From positions 1 through 45,248 of IMG/VR virus record IMGVR_UViG_3300045996_000988: DNA of 45,248 nt; one strand, given 5' to 3'. The notes beneath the pieces are model-generated. The model saw only the letters and a program-made list of their open reading frames with translations, was not told where the DNA came from and did no database searches. The position numbers were made by a program, and so were the translations under genes. Below, piece by piece: positions 1 through 7,870 of this stretch (position 1 is the stretch's first letter; each line of letters begins with the position of its first letter). The DNA comes from a virus.

Positions 1-127
1 GACGTTCGGCGCCGCAACGTCTCACTCGCTCGCGGGCGCGGGCGCGGTGGTGTTCGTCCCGTTCCAATCGTCACTGGCAGCAGCGACCGGAACCCAGTTC
101 TACACCGAAGCCCAAACGGTCGGCGGC
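1..127. repeat. Terminal direct repeat, left copy
   Basis: The first 127 bases recur exactly at 45122-45248. The repeat lies inside a tail gene whose reading frame continues smoothly across the join, so it is an overlap from a circular assembly, not a genetic repeat. A length of 127 is a common largest assembler k-mer, which supports this. The unique circle is therefore 45,121 bp. Confidence 0.95.
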
Positions 128-781
128 TACGTTCATTTCGACTACCTGGGTGGCGGCAACGTGGCGCTGATGGTTCACGGCCGGCTCACGGGAGCGGTAG
201 ACGGCGACCTGCCGCATCTGGCGCTCGGGGAGTGGGACGGATCCGCCTGGACGTTCAACACCGTGGGGAAGGCGAGCACGGCCGGCAGTGGCGTGCTGGT
301 TGCCTGCCGCAATGGAGCGGACCTACTCACGACGGTGGGGATCAAGAAGCTCAAAGGGCTATCGAAGTCGGGCGCGTTCACAGCGGATTACACCGTAGTG
401 GGCGGCACCCGCAACCCCAGCGGGCTCTCCGAGATCCACAACCAGGCGCTCGTGACCGGCGGCAACGGGGACCAGATTGTCGCACTGGACGGCAGCGGCA
501 TCTACCTGCAGCGTCGTCTCCAGGCGTTCGAGCTGCGAGCGGCGCAAGATGCCTGGGTGCTTACCGGATCCGCAGCTAACACGTCCGCTGAACTGCTCAA
601 AGCGTGGGCGCTCGCTGCTTTCGCGACCGGAACCGCGGCCTATCTGCTCTCACGCGCGGGGCGGGCGCGGATGCGCGGGGATGGGCGATGGGAGTTGCTG
701 TATCTCAATCGCAGCCAGCAACCGGAGATCATCCGGTTTACGAAGATCACGCGGGCCGTAACGCCGCTCACCTGGTATTGA
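2..781 (+). CDS. Minor tail protein, 3' part of the gene that crosses the circle junction
   Basis: This is the in-frame continuation of the gene starting at 44709; the whole product is 397 residues. The first ATG in this part (47) is internal and should not be used as a start. It lies directly after the tape measure gene and before a 708-residue tail protein, the position of distal tail or tail-tip components. No catalytic motif is visible. The C-terminal part reads like a beta-rich structural protein with an aromatic/basic end (W-E-L-L-Y-L-N-R). The role as distal tail/tip protein is inferred from order alone. Confidence 0.8.
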   Translation, partial: TFGAATSHSLAGAGAVVFVPFQSSLAAATGTQFYTEAQTVGGYVHFDYLGGGNVALMVHGRLTGAVDGDLPHLALGEWDGSAWTFNTVGKASTAGSGVLVACRNGADLLTTVGIKKLKGLSKSGAFTADYTVVGGTRNPSGLSEIHNQALVTGGNGDQIVALDGSGIYLQRRLQAFELRAAQDAWVLTGSAANTSAELLKAWALAAFATGTAAYLLSRAGRARMRGDGRWELLYLNRSQQPEIIRFTKITRAVTPLTWY

Positions 782-785
782 TCCG

Positions 786-2912
786 ATGCCTGTTACGCGC
801 GACCAACCCTATATCAGCGTGCGGCTCTACGACGCAGGCCACGGGGACCCGATCGTTATCGAACCGGGAACCGCCTGGTATGACGTGATGGAGCAAGCCG
901 CGGGCACCGGCACGCCTTCCGTCGACGCCAACGGCTTTCCGCTTACGGAGTTCATCCCCGGGGTGGGGTTGTGCTGCCGCGCGTTCCTCGTGCAGAAGTC
1001 GTTGACGACGGCGCAGGGCTCCACTTCAAGCGGCACGTGGGAAGACCGGGCGCTCGCTACCGGCCGTTACATCGGGCGCATCTCGCAGCTCGACACGGCA
1101 GCATCCCTAACTTCGTGGTCCTACCGTTGGGGCTACCCGCACCCGGCGAATCCGCAGGTGGCGTTCTCGCTGCTCTTGTTCGATACCCCGAGCGATTGGG
1201 ACTATGCGACCTATCCACCGTTCGTCCGGATCGAATTGGGCAATGCCTACGGGCTTCAGTTCACGAAGGACGGCGCGTTCCTGATGCGGTTCGTGGCCGG
1301 CGCCTGGCGAGCAGTGATGAGCCTGCCCAACCCGCCGCGCTCCGGGGGCTACCAGGACGCGGAAGAGACGTGGATTTGGGTTAGGGTGCTACGCGGCACG
1401 CTGCTCATCTCCTTCGACGGGGGCAACAGCTACGCGTCGTATACCGAGCCTGGCGGGGTCACGATCTCCGCGGGGCAGATCGTGCTTCGCGGGCGAGGCG
1501 GCGCGGTGACGTTTGGCATCCACCAGCTAATCAGCTACGCGGCGACCTGGGACAGCGCCGTCCGCTACGTGGACCGGTCCCGCGCGGCCGCTACGGCCAC
1601 GTTCACCGGCTCCCGCTACGAAGCGCCCACGGGCACGGCTTCTAACAGCAGTGTGGGGTTCACGGACCTCGGCGTCCCGCTCGCGCGACAGCAGCAATAT
1701 CGGGCCACGCTCACGCCAGCGGTCACCACCGGCACGCTGTGGGACTGGTACCATTCGCCGGTCCTCTATGCGGCGATGTATCGGACGGCGCCGCTGCTGC
1801 AAACGATCGGGAACAACTCGACCACGCCTTACGACACGCTGCTGACTTCGTTCCGGATCAACAAGCCGCGGGACCTGGCCGGCGGATCCGCTACGTTTAC
1901 GGTAGAGCTCGACGCCTACGAAGAGAACGAGCTGCGCGGGCTCCTGCTCCGGAAGGTGGAGATCGATCTCGGGTATCGGCTCTCGGACGGGAACGACGAC
2001 TTCGTGACGGCGTTCACCGGCTACATCACGGAGATTAGCGCATCGTGGGGCGAGGAGCTATCTAAAGCCGTCGTCACCTTCCAGTGTGCGAACGCCTCGC
2101 TGCGGCTCCGGCGGAACCCGTGGGGGCCGTTCCTGCAAAGCGTGCTGTCCGGACAAACCCCGAACGCGGCCGGCGCCGAGATCCTGGAATGGCACGGGCT
2201 CAACAGCAGCTACTACTCGTGGAGTGCTTACGGCGCGTCGGGGGTGATTGATCCGGGTTCGCCCGAAGAGCCGTGCGAGCTGTGCAACATCACGGAACTG
2301 CCCTGGGAGACGCTCACCCGGATCATGGATGAGCGATACCTCGAAGTGGGCGTGGATGATACGGGCGTCTTCTTCACGCTGCCGAAGAACTACGCATCAG
2401 CCATCGTGGACGTGGAACTCCGCGCGGTGCCGGAAGATCCAACCGACCCGGAAGCGACCGATCAGCGGGAGATGCCGAAGTCGCTCTCAATGCGGATGGA
2501 TGCGCTGGAAGGGGCTACGGCGGTCATCTGCTACGCGCGGGATGCGAACGGGCAGTTCGTCTTTGCCTCGGCGGTGGACGTGTCGGCGGAAACCGATATC
2601 ACCTCGAACCGCTTCCGTCCGTGGAAGGAGACGGTCCTGCGCGAGATCCCCGGCACGGTTACCGCCGGCTACCTGGCGGGCCACGCCGCGAACCTCGCGC
2701 AGTTGAAGTTCCGGCTGAACGAGGAAGCGGACTACAGCGTTCCCATCGACTTCCGGCGCTCTCGCCGCGACCGGGTTGCCCTCTACGGGTTCCAGGGCGT
2801 CGACGCACCGGACGGAACGGAGTGTGTCATCCTGACGATGGAGCACAGCGGCCAGCGTCAACAGGGGCTACTGGAGATGGAGACGAAGGCGGGGCTGCAG
2901 CGGTTGACGTAG
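786..2912 (+). CDS. Large tail-tip / baseplate protein (708 aa)
   Basis: This ORF of 708 residues starts 4 bp after the previous tail gene and is probably translationally coupled. Position (tape measure, then a 397-aa protein, then this) is that of the tail-associated, host-contacting proteins of siphoviruses. Residues about 85-240 resemble a beta-sandwich with many W/Y/G/S residues. Residues about 340-440 (rich in T-F-T-V-E-L-D and ending in a 'CANASLRLRR' stretch) look like a baseplate hub-type domain with a following scaffold region. I see no lysozyme or peptidase motif. The exact family is not recognised. Its last 86 bases overlap the minus-strand gene 2827-3102, tail to tail. Confidence 0.75.
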   Translation: MPVTRDQPYISVRLYDAGHGDPIVIEPGTAWYDVMEQAAGTGTPSVDANGFPLTEFIPGVGLCCRAFLVQKSLTTAQGSTSSGTWEDRALATGRYIGRISQLDTAASLTSWSYRWGYPHPANPQVAFSLLLFDTPSDWDYATYPPFVRIELGNAYGLQFTKDGAFLMRFVAGAWRAVMSLPNPPRSGGYQDAEETWIWVRVLRGTLLISFDGGNSYASYTEPGGVTISAGQIVLRGRGGAVTFGIHQLISYAATWDSAVRYVDRSRAAATATFTGSRYEAPTGTASNSSVGFTDLGVPLARQQQYRATLTPAVTTGTLWDWYHSPVLYAAMYRTAPLLQTIGNNSTTPYDTLLTSFRINKPRDLAGGSATFTVELDAYEENELRGLLLRKVEIDLGYRLSDGNDDFVTAFTGYITEISASWGEELSKAVVTFQCANASLRLRRNPWGPFLQSVLSGQTPNAAGAEILEWHGLNSSYYSWSAYGASGVIDPGSPEEPCELCNITELPWETLTRIMDERYLEVGVDDTGVFFTLPKNYASAIVDVELRAVPEDPTDPEATDQREMPKSLSMRMDALEGATAVICYARDANGQFVFASAVDVSAETDITSNRFRPWKETVLREIPGTVTAGYLAGHAANLAQLKFRLNEEADYSVPIDFRRSRRDRVALYGFQGVDAPDGTECVILTMEHSGQRQQGLLEMETKAGLQRLT

Positions 2913-3102
2913 CGCGAGCGTTCCACGCTGGCGCGGGATCGCCCATCCTGATCTCTGGACCCGTGGCGCCGCACTTGACGCAGCGGATCGCATCGGTTGC
3001 CCACGGGGCGCTCTGGAGTTCCGTTCCGCCGCAGAACGGGCAGGGCTCTAATTGCTCGTTCATCTCACAGGCGGCGCGGGAGCCTCGTTGGTATTCGCTC
3101 AC
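2827..3102 (-). CDS. Lar-like restriction alleviation protein
   Basis: The product (91 aa from a GTG start, or 78 aa from ATG at 3063) has the Lar-family zinc ribbon: CPFCGG near the start, then a C-V-K-C-G pair about 20 residues later, then an A-W-N motif. In known phages Lar proteins ease or modulate host type I restriction, so an anti-restriction role is inferred. The GTG at 3102 overlaps the upstream stop as GTGA, which argues for translational coupling. The 3' end runs 86 bp antisense into the tail gene 786-2912. The Pro/Ser/Ala-rich tail after residue 65 is longer than usual for the family and may be unstructured. Confidence 0.75.
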   Translation of the reverse strand: MSEYQRGSRAACEMNEQLEPCPFCGGTELQSAPWATDAIRCVKCGATGPEIRMGDPAPAWNARATSTAAAPPSSPSPVAPVDAGRCAPSSG

Positions 3103-3401
3103 TCACCCTCTCCCTTCTGCCGCACGGCAAAGCGGCCCTTCTCGTCTCGCGGCCACGAATGGAACGCGTTGCCGTCCGGAAAGAACCGCATCGCGTAGTC
3201 GATCAGCATTTGGAGTTGCTGCGTCGGGTTGTCGTCTTCGCTGCCAGGCGCGGGCGGCTCCTGGTCGGGGTTGCTTCGCCAGCGCCGGAGCCACTCGCGT
3301 TGAGCGGGCCGCAAGCCGAGCGAGACGAACTGCAACTTGTTGAGGTCGGGCCGTCTCCCGCGCGTGCCCTTCTGCCGAATTTCGCTAGTAGTGGAATTCA
3401 T
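3099..3401 (-). CDS. Hypothetical protein, accessory operon (100 aa)
   Basis: Not recognised. It is hydrophilic and rich in Arg, Gln and Trp; a basic N-terminus (K-G-T-R-G-R-R-P) precedes a likely helical region with L-R-P-A-Q-R-E-W-L-R-R-W. It overlaps the upstream gene by ATGA at 3398-3401 and the downstream Lar-like gene by GTGA, so it sits inside a tightly coupled minus-strand operon. The first codons encode N-S-T-T-S-E-I and contain one of three copies of a recurring 16-bp motif (3378-3393). Nucleic-acid binding is possible from composition but unproven. Confidence 0.6.
   Translation of the reverse strand: MNSTTSEIRQKGTRGRRPDLNKLQFVSLGLRPAQREWLRRWRSNPDQEPPAPGSEDDNPTQQLQMLIDYAMRFFPDGNAFHSWPRDEKGRFAVRQKGEGE
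3378..3393 (-). repeat. Recurring 16-bp motif, copy C (inverted)
   Basis: On the minus strand CACTACTAGCGAAATT, inside the first codons of the gene 3099-3401. With its flanks it matches copy B over 20 bases with one change. Confidence 0.4.
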
Positions 3402-3619
3402 AGTAGGGGCGTTGTACCTCTTTCCGGTTCGGGCGTCCAGCCACAGGCATCGAGCGCAGCGCGGGCTTGCTCGAAGGCATGAGCGACCTGAATGGCAAGC
3501 GCGACCTTTTCGTCGTCATCCATCCCCAGGGAGTTGTTCTCGGCGTCAATGACGAGCAATAGTCGGTGCAGGCTCGTTGCCATCAGGATCTCATTCGTCG
3601 TCAGTGGTCTCTGGTTCAC
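3398..3619 (-). CDS. Hypothetical protein, accessory operon (73 aa)
   Basis: Small acidic protein with heptad-like hydrophobic spacing (L-H-R-L-L-L-V-I-D... V-A-L-A-I-Q-V-A-H-A-F-E-Q-A), likely two helices. No family recognised. Its ATG lies 29 bases inside the end of the upstream HTH gene, and its stop overlaps the next start (ATGA). Both suggest co-translation within the minus-strand operon. Confidence 0.55.
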   Translation of the reverse strand: MNQRPLTTNEILMATSLHRLLLVIDAENNSLGMDDDEKVALAIQVAHAFEQARAALDACGWTPEPERGTTPLL

Positions 3620-3860
3620 TGCTACAGTCTCCTTCTTGTTGTAGTTCCTGGACTTCTAGTAGGCGGCGAGGCCGTCCGCTCGGTAGCGCCTTCCAGGCGT
3701 CCACATCGGCGGGCTTGAGCCAGTAGACGGGGCCGCGGGGCGTCTCCTCGCGGGTAGCAGGTAGCGGGTTGGTTTTCGCGTGGATCAATGCGCGGACCCG
3801 CCTCGGAGACAATCCGAGACGGGCAGCGGCTTCAGCGACGGTTAGGCGGTTAGGCTTCAC
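3591..3860 (-). CDS. MerR/excisionase-type helix-turn-helix protein (89 aa)
   Basis: Starting at the GTG that overlaps the upstream stop (GTGA at 3860-3857), the product opens with N-R-L-T-V-A-E-A-A-A-R-L-G-L-S-P-R-R-V, a typical winged-helix HTH_17/excisionase pattern. A later P-V-Y-W-L-K-P-A-D-V-D-A-W motif is also usual for this group. The C-terminal 25 residues are acidic. Such proteins act as recombination directionality factors or small repressors. It could be the excisionase partner of the integrase 5 kb away, or the regulator of its own operon; the sequence does not decide. A longer in-frame ORF upstream (to 4064) is out-of-frame shadow of the preceding gene. Confidence 0.7.
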   Translation of the reverse strand: MKPNRLTVAEAAARLGLSPRRVRALIHAKTNPLPATREETPRGPVYWLKPADVDAWKALPSGRPRRLLEVQELQQEGDCSSEPETTDDE

Positions 3861-4096
3861 AGGCTCCGTCCGTAGTTCCAGTTCTGGGCTTTGGCATCTT
3901 CGATCAGCTCCCACTCCATTGTTTCGGTATCGTAGCGCAGCTTGTGGTCGGCGCAGATGGCACAGGCGGCTTTGTCCGCGCTCTCGTCGCCTACGTAAAA
4001 GTTGGGCGCCCAGCCGAACTCTACGGCGGTTTCGGTCGGCACGGTCAAGCCGCAGAAGGCGCAAGTTTCGGTCGGGGCGGTGGTCGGGTTGCTCAT
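3857..4096 (-). CDS. Small zinc-finger protein, first gene of accessory operon (79 aa)
   Basis: The product has two Cys pairs, C-A-F-C-G near residue 12 and C-A-I-C-A-D-H near residue 46, consistent with one zinc-binding fold of HNH-like or ribbon type, without the full His/Asn set of an active nuclease. A good ribosome site (GAGGAGAG) lies just upstream, and a strong promoter is 40 bp further up. It is the promoter-proximal member of a five-gene minus-strand operon. Function unknown. Confidence 0.65.
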   Translation of the reverse strand: MSNPTTAPTETCAFCGLTVPTETAVEFGWAPNFYVGDESADKAACAICADHKLRYDTETMEWELIEDAKAQNWNYGRSL

Positions 4097-4134
4097 CTCG
4101 TCTCTCCTCGTTCGTCGTTCCTGCCTACGACCAA

Positions 4135-4163
4135 AATATACCGCAACCGGAATAGACAGTCAA
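4135..4163 (-). promoter_or_regulatory. Sigma-70-type promoter of the minus-strand accessory operon
   Basis: Read on the minus strand: -35 TTGACT (4163-4158), a 17-bp spacer, -10 TATATT (4140-4135). It is close to consensus, in an AT-richer patch, and 39 bp ahead of the first gene's ATG at 4096. Confidence 0.8.
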
Positions 4164-4184
4164 CCCTATTTGGAGAAAACTTAA

Positions 4185-4382
4185 GTGCGACCAACCGAAG
4201 TGAACCGCATACTTAAAGAGGGGGAGAGACGCGCTCGCACCATCGCTCACTCACCAGGCTCGCAAGTCGGTCCCGCGAAGAGCGAACCGCACCACGCCGG
4301 CACGATGGACAGCGGCGAGTGGGTGCCGTATGGGCGCGTCGGCATCACGCTGATCGGTGACGGCTTCCGGGTAAGGGGGTAG
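4185..4382 (+). CDS. Possible small protein ahead of tail fibre gene (65 aa)
   Basis: A GTG start with GGAG 9 bases upstream opens a 65-codon frame that stops one base before the next ATG, a spacing typical of this operon. The product is basic in its first third (R-I-L-K-E-G-E-R-R-A-R-T) and not recognised. The start lies just behind the -35 box of the divergent accessory promoter, so the region may be partly regulatory. Coding status is moderate. Confidence 0.4.
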   Translation: MRPTEVNRILKEGERRARTIAHSPGSQVGPAKSEPHHAGTMDSGEWVPYGRVGITLIGDGFRVRG

Positions 4383-4383
4383 G

Positions 4384-5112
4384 ATGGCAACCGCAACGCT
4401 GGGGCTCAAGAACGACTACGCGGATGGGGACGCGCTGGACGACGCCGACCTGAACGCGGCGGCGGATGCGATCGAAGTAGCCTTTGCCGGGATGCTGCTG
4501 AAGGACTGCTCCGGGTCCGCTGACATCACGCTGACGAGCACGGAAGCCCGCAACCCGCTGCTCTACCTGAACGGCACGCTGACGGGCGACATTGACGTTA
4601 TCCTGCCGACGTGGGCAAAACGTTGGCTCATCATCAACGCGAGCTCCGGCGCGTTCAGCATCACGGTGAAGACGGCGAGCGGTGCAGGCGTAGCGATCAC
4701 GCAGGGGTATCAGGGCGAGGTTTACGGCGACGGCACGGACATCCTGCGGCGAGGGAGCGAGAGCACTGGCAGCACCGTGCGCGTCTCCACCGTCATCCTC
4801 GCGGGGCTCACTTCCTCGCCGGTCGCCACGGTGCAGAACGTCGCCACGGGCAACACGATCACCCTGCCGACCGGTGGCAAGAACAAGCGGCTCTCGGCAT
4901 CGGCCGGCGCCGCGACGGGCGTAATCCTGACCGCGGGCACGGTGGACGGCCAGGAGTTGACGCTGTTTAACATCGAGGCGACGAACACGATCACGATGGC
5001 CGCGGCGGGGACTTCGAACGTAGCGGACGGCGCTTCCTGTGTCATTGGGGCGCTGCGTGCGATCCATCTCACCTGGGATAGCGTTTCCGCCCGGTGGTAC
5101 CGCACCGGCTAA
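4384..5112 (+). CDS. Tail fibre / spike-like protein (242 aa)
   Basis: The protein is rich in Thr, Ala, Gly, Ser and Asn with repeated short beta-strand patterns (for example L-L-Y-L-N-G-T-L-T-G-D-I-D-V-I-L-P). Residues about 75-125 (W-L-I-I-N-A-S-S-G-A-F-S-I-T-V-K-T) match a motif seen in many phage fibre proteins. The N-terminus (L-G-L-K-N-D-Y-A-D-G-D) could be the virion attachment part. It begins right after the accessory operon promoter region and restarts the tail operon. The role in host recognition is inferred. Confidence 0.65.
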   Translation: MATATLGLKNDYADGDALDDADLNAAADAIEVAFAGMLLKDCSGSADITLTSTEARNPLLYLNGTLTGDIDVILPTWAKRWLIINASSGAFSITVKTASGAGVAITQGYQGEVYGDGTDILRRGSESTGSTVRVSTVILAGLTSSPVATVQNVATGNTITLPTGGKNKRLSASAGAATGVILTAGTVDGQELTLFNIEATNTITMAAAGTSNVADGASCVIGALRAIHLTWDSVSARWYRTG

Positions 5113-5118
5113 CCTCTT

Positions 5119-5136
5119 CCCCGCAATCCCGCGGGG
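5119..5136 (+). other. Short GC hairpin between fibre genes
   Basis: CCCCGC and GCGGGG form a 6-bp stem around a 6-base loop in the 47-base gap after the fibre gene stop. Only TGTT follows, so this is at best a weak terminator or an mRNA-processing/stability hairpin. Confidence 0.35.
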
Positions 5137-5159
5137 TGTTCGGACGAAAGGCAACGGCA

Positions 5160-5399
5160 ATGCTACAGAGCAGCGACGTAGGCGAGAACGGCATCCGGCT
5201 CGTAGACGGGGAATTCCCAACCGACTTCGTGCGGACACGCGGCGAGCTGCAACAGCTCGTCAGCGAGCACGGGGCAGAGCCAGCAGCGGAGATCGTAGCA
5301 GCGGACATCCGGGAGTGGTATCTCCCGAACGAGTTCTCATATGTCGTGCTCACGTTCGAGGCGAACGCCTATCCGATCCTCGAACTGGGGTTGAGCTAA
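5160..5399 (+). CDS. Small tail-region protein (79 aa)
   Basis: The ATG at 5160 follows a ribosome site (GAAAGG) about 10 bases upstream, preferred over an in-frame start at 5094 that would overlap the previous gene. The product is acidic (many E/D) with a C-terminal N-E-F-S-Y-V-V-L-T-F-E-A-N-A-Y-P-I-L-E-L segment. It resembles small proteins between fibre genes of siphoviruses but is not assigned. A fibre chaperone or adaptor role is possible. Confidence 0.6.
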   Translation: MLQSSDVGENGIRLVDGEFPTDFVRTRGELQQLVSEHGAEPAAEIVAADIREWYLPNEFSYVVLTFEANAYPILELGLS

Positions 5400-5403
5400 C
5401 GCC

Positions 5404-6534
5404 ATGGCTCTCGTCAACTTCGGCGGCTTTCTCACCGGGGATTCGGCGGAGTTGGAAGGCACTTCCGGGGCGGTGGGCGTGCAGTCCACCGTCTCGGAAA
5501 CGGGTGGCTATGCCCTGCGTGCCAACCCGACTACCACCGGCACCGGGTTTGCCAGCGTCCGCGCACTCGACGCACAGGGGCGGCAGTCCACCACTAGCGT
5601 CAACGCCACCCACTATACCAGCTTCCGGTTCCGGGTGGACACGCTGCCGGCGAGCGGCGACGAACCGATCTGCCTGATGGTTTCCGGCATCTCCGGGGTC
5701 AAGCTGGAAGTCCGGATTAACGCCGCGGGCCGGCTGGCGGTCTACAACACCAGCGTTGCCCTCGTGGCGACCGGCGCCACGGTGCTCGCCACCGGCACCT
5801 GGTACACCATCGGCGTGCTGTCCAGCACGGGCAACCCGTCGCCGTATGAGTTGCGGATCAACGGCGTGACGGAGCTCTCCGGCAGCGCCAACCAGGGCAC
5901 CGGCAACCACTCCGGGGCGCGGTTCGGCAAGACGAACAACCGCAACGGCAACTCGGTTGATTTTTACTATGACCGCTATGTGATCGACACGGCAGCCTTC
6001 GTGTTCGGCTCCGTCGGCGTATGCATCCCCGACGCCAACGGCACGCCGATGCAGTGGACCGCGGGCACGGGCGCCAGCGACTACACCCAGATCAACAACA
6101 TCCCGACAACGACTGGAACCCGTGTGGCATCCACGGGAACGGCGGGCGAGGTGGCGCGGTTTGGCTTCCAGAGCCTCGCCACGGCCGGGATCGCGGGGAG
6201 CGTGTTGGCGGTGCGGGCCGTAGGGTTGATCGCCCAAAACGGAGCCGACACCAACGCCTGGAACCTGCGGCTGGTTTCCGGTGGCAGCACGCTCAACACC
6301 ACGGCTTTCGACGCTGCCGGCGCGACACTCCACCTCATCGCCGAGACGGACCCGGCGACGGGCGCCGCCTGGACGGGCGCAGCGGTGGATGCGGTCGAAG
6401 CCGGCGCCGTGGAAGCTAACGCGGTAGTCACACGGCTCACCGATTTGTTCTTGATGGTGCTGTATACGCCGAGCAGCGGCCGATTGCTGCCCCGAATGAT
6501 ACAGGACGGACTCTACGTGGGAGCGCAGCTATGA
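5404..6534 (+). CDS. Tail fibre protein with LamG/concanavalin-like fold (376 aa)
   Basis: Residues about 30-200 read like a carbohydrate-binding beta-sandwich: Y-A-L-R-A-N-P near residue 37, then T-S-F-R-F-R-V-D-T-L-P, alternating hydrophobic strands, A-G-T-G-T-W-Y-T-I-G-V and F-Y-Y-D-R-Y-V-I-D. This order is typical of LamG/concanavalin-like domains used to bind glycans. The C-terminal half is a second beta-rich region. It ends by overlapping the next gene by 4 bases (ATGA). A receptor-binding role is inferred from fold and position. Confidence 0.65.
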   Translation: MALVNFGGFLTGDSAELEGTSGAVGVQSTVSETGGYALRANPTTTGTGFASVRALDAQGRQSTTSVNATHYTSFRFRVDTLPASGDEPICLMVSGISGVKLEVRINAAGRLAVYNTSVALVATGATVLATGTWYTIGVLSSTGNPSPYELRINGVTELSGSANQGTGNHSGARFGKTNNRNGNSVDFYYDRYVIDTAAFVFGSVGVCIPDANGTPMQWTAGTGASDYTQINNIPTTTGTRVASTGTAGEVARFGFQSLATAGIAGSVLAVRAVGLIAQNGADTNAWNLRLVSGGSTLNTTAFDAAGATLHLIAETDPATGAAWTGAAVDAVEAGAVEANAVVTRLTDLFLMVLYTPSSGRLLPRMIQDGLYVGAQL

Positions 6535-7802
6535 GAGCGATCAAACTCGGCAGCACAGATCAGAGCGTCACCATCCGGATCGTAGACAGCACGGACGGCA
6601 CCCCGGAGACGGGAGTGGTGGCGGCTACTTCCGGCCTCGCGCTCTACTACCGGCGCCAGGGCGCGGCCCGCGTAGCACTCACGGCGCTCAACGACCTGGC
6701 CGGGGCAAACTCGGCGCACAACGACGGTGGGCTTTTCCACTTGGGAGACGGCTACTACCGGGTAGACCCGCAGGACGCAGCGTTCGCAAGCGGGTCCGCT
6801 GATGTGGTGATCGAGGGGACCGCAACCGGTATGGTGGTGATTGGAGCGTATCATCCGCTCGTGGCCTATGACCCGGCCGACGCGGCGGGGCTCGGGCTCT
6901 CCCGGATCGACGCCGCGGTTAGCTCTCGCAGCACCCTGACGGCGCAGGGGGTCTGGGAATACGCTACCCGCACTCTATCTGCCATCTCCGACAGCGCGGG
7001 CGTGACGACGCTTCTGGACCGGCTTACAGCTACTCGGGCGGGCTACCTGGACAACCTCGCGAACGCCATCGCCACGGCAGCCGAGAACGCAGCGGCAGTA
7101 TGGGCTGCAGTGTCCCGCACCATCACAGGGACTGTCTCACTGGGGAGCGGCGAGCGGGTGAAGCTGGACGCCTCGCAGCCGGATTACGCGCCGCTGAAGG
7201 CCAGCGACTACACCGCGCCGCCGACCGTGGGAGCCATCGCAGATGCCGTGTGGGACGAAACGGCAGCGGACCACGAGACGGCCGGCAGCACCGGAGAGGC
7301 GCTCGCGGACGGTGGCGGGGGCGGTGGGGCGAGTGCAGCGGACATCTGGGGTTACTCATCGCGCACGCTCACTATGACGGCAGCGCAGATTGCCGACGTG
7401 CTGGCGGGCGATACGATCAACATCCGGCAAGCGGATAAGGTCACCATCCCTCTCGTGGGCATCGGTTCGCTGGTCGGCCGGCAGAAGCTCTACTTCACGG
7501 TGAAGCTGAAGCGGACTGACTCGGATGAAAAGTCGCTACTCCAGATCGAAGAGACGGCCGGCGCGGTCTACATCAACGGGGTTCCGGCGAGCGCAGGTTC
7601 GCTCTGCTCGCTCACGGTCACGAACGCGAACACGGGAGCGGTCACCATCGTGCTGAAGTCGGGTGCGGCCAAGCTCCTGCCCGCAGGCGAGGGCTACGTC
7701 TACGACGTGAAGATGATCACCAGCACTGACAACGACGCCGCGACGAAGACCGAAGGCGAGGCGACCGTAACGGGAGCGGTGACGCGGGCGACCACGGCCT
7801 AA
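6531..7802 (+). CDS. Tail fibre / receptor-binding protein (423 aa)
   Basis: The N-terminus (residues 1-110) matches a pattern common at the start of phage tail fibre and baseplate proteins: an opening beta domain, G-L-A-L-Y-Y-R-R, G-L-F-H-L-G-D-G-Y-Y-R-V-D, D-A-A-F-A and G-M-V-V-I-G-A-Y-H-P-L. A helical middle carries repeats of A-x-W-E-Y/W-D-E-T and a glycine run near residue 263. The C-terminal 120 residues are beta-rich. It is the last gene of the tail operon and is followed by a strong terminator. A host-range determinant is likely but inferred. Confidence 0.65.
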   Translation: MRAIKLGSTDQSVTIRIVDSTDGTPETGVVAATSGLALYYRRQGAARVALTALNDLAGANSAHNDGGLFHLGDGYYRVDPQDAAFASGSADVVIEGTATGMVVIGAYHPLVAYDPADAAGLGLSRIDAAVSSRSTLTAQGVWEYATRTLSAISDSAGVTTLLDRLTATRAGYLDNLANAIATAAENAAAVWAAVSRTITGTVSLGSGERVKLDASQPDYAPLKASDYTAPPTVGAIADAVWDETAADHETAGSTGEALADGGGGGGASAADIWGYSSRTLTMTAAQIADVLAGDTINIRQADKVTIPLVGIGSLVGRQKLYFTVKLKRTDSDEKSLLQIEETAGAVYINGVPASAGSLCSLTVTNANTGAVTIVLKSGAAKLLPAGEGYVYDVKMITSTDNDAATKTEGEATVTGAVTRATTA

Positions 7803-7828
7803 CACCTAACGCCCAACGCCCATCCATC

Positions 7829-7866
7829 AAAGAGCCCGGGTACCAACTGGTACCCGGGCTCTTTTT
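7829..7866. terminator. Bidirectional rho-independent terminator
   Basis: A perfect 15-bp stem, AGAGCCCGGGTACCA with its complement, closes on a very short loop (7831-7862). It is flanked by AA on the left and TTTT on the right, so it can stop transcription from both sides. It lies exactly between the convergent tail operon (plus) and integrase operon (minus). Confidence 0.92.
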
Positions 7867-7870
7867 GCGT

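Noticed and set aside
3861-4064. Longer N-terminus for the HTH protein (from 4064)
   Set aside because: The added part is an Arg-rich out-of-frame reading of the zinc-finger gene; the GTGA start at 3860 fits the operon style and the domain start.
5350-6333. 327-codon minus-strand ORF
   Set aside because: Antisense to the fibre gene 5404-6534, with no promoter or ribosome site and typical GC-rich shadow composition.
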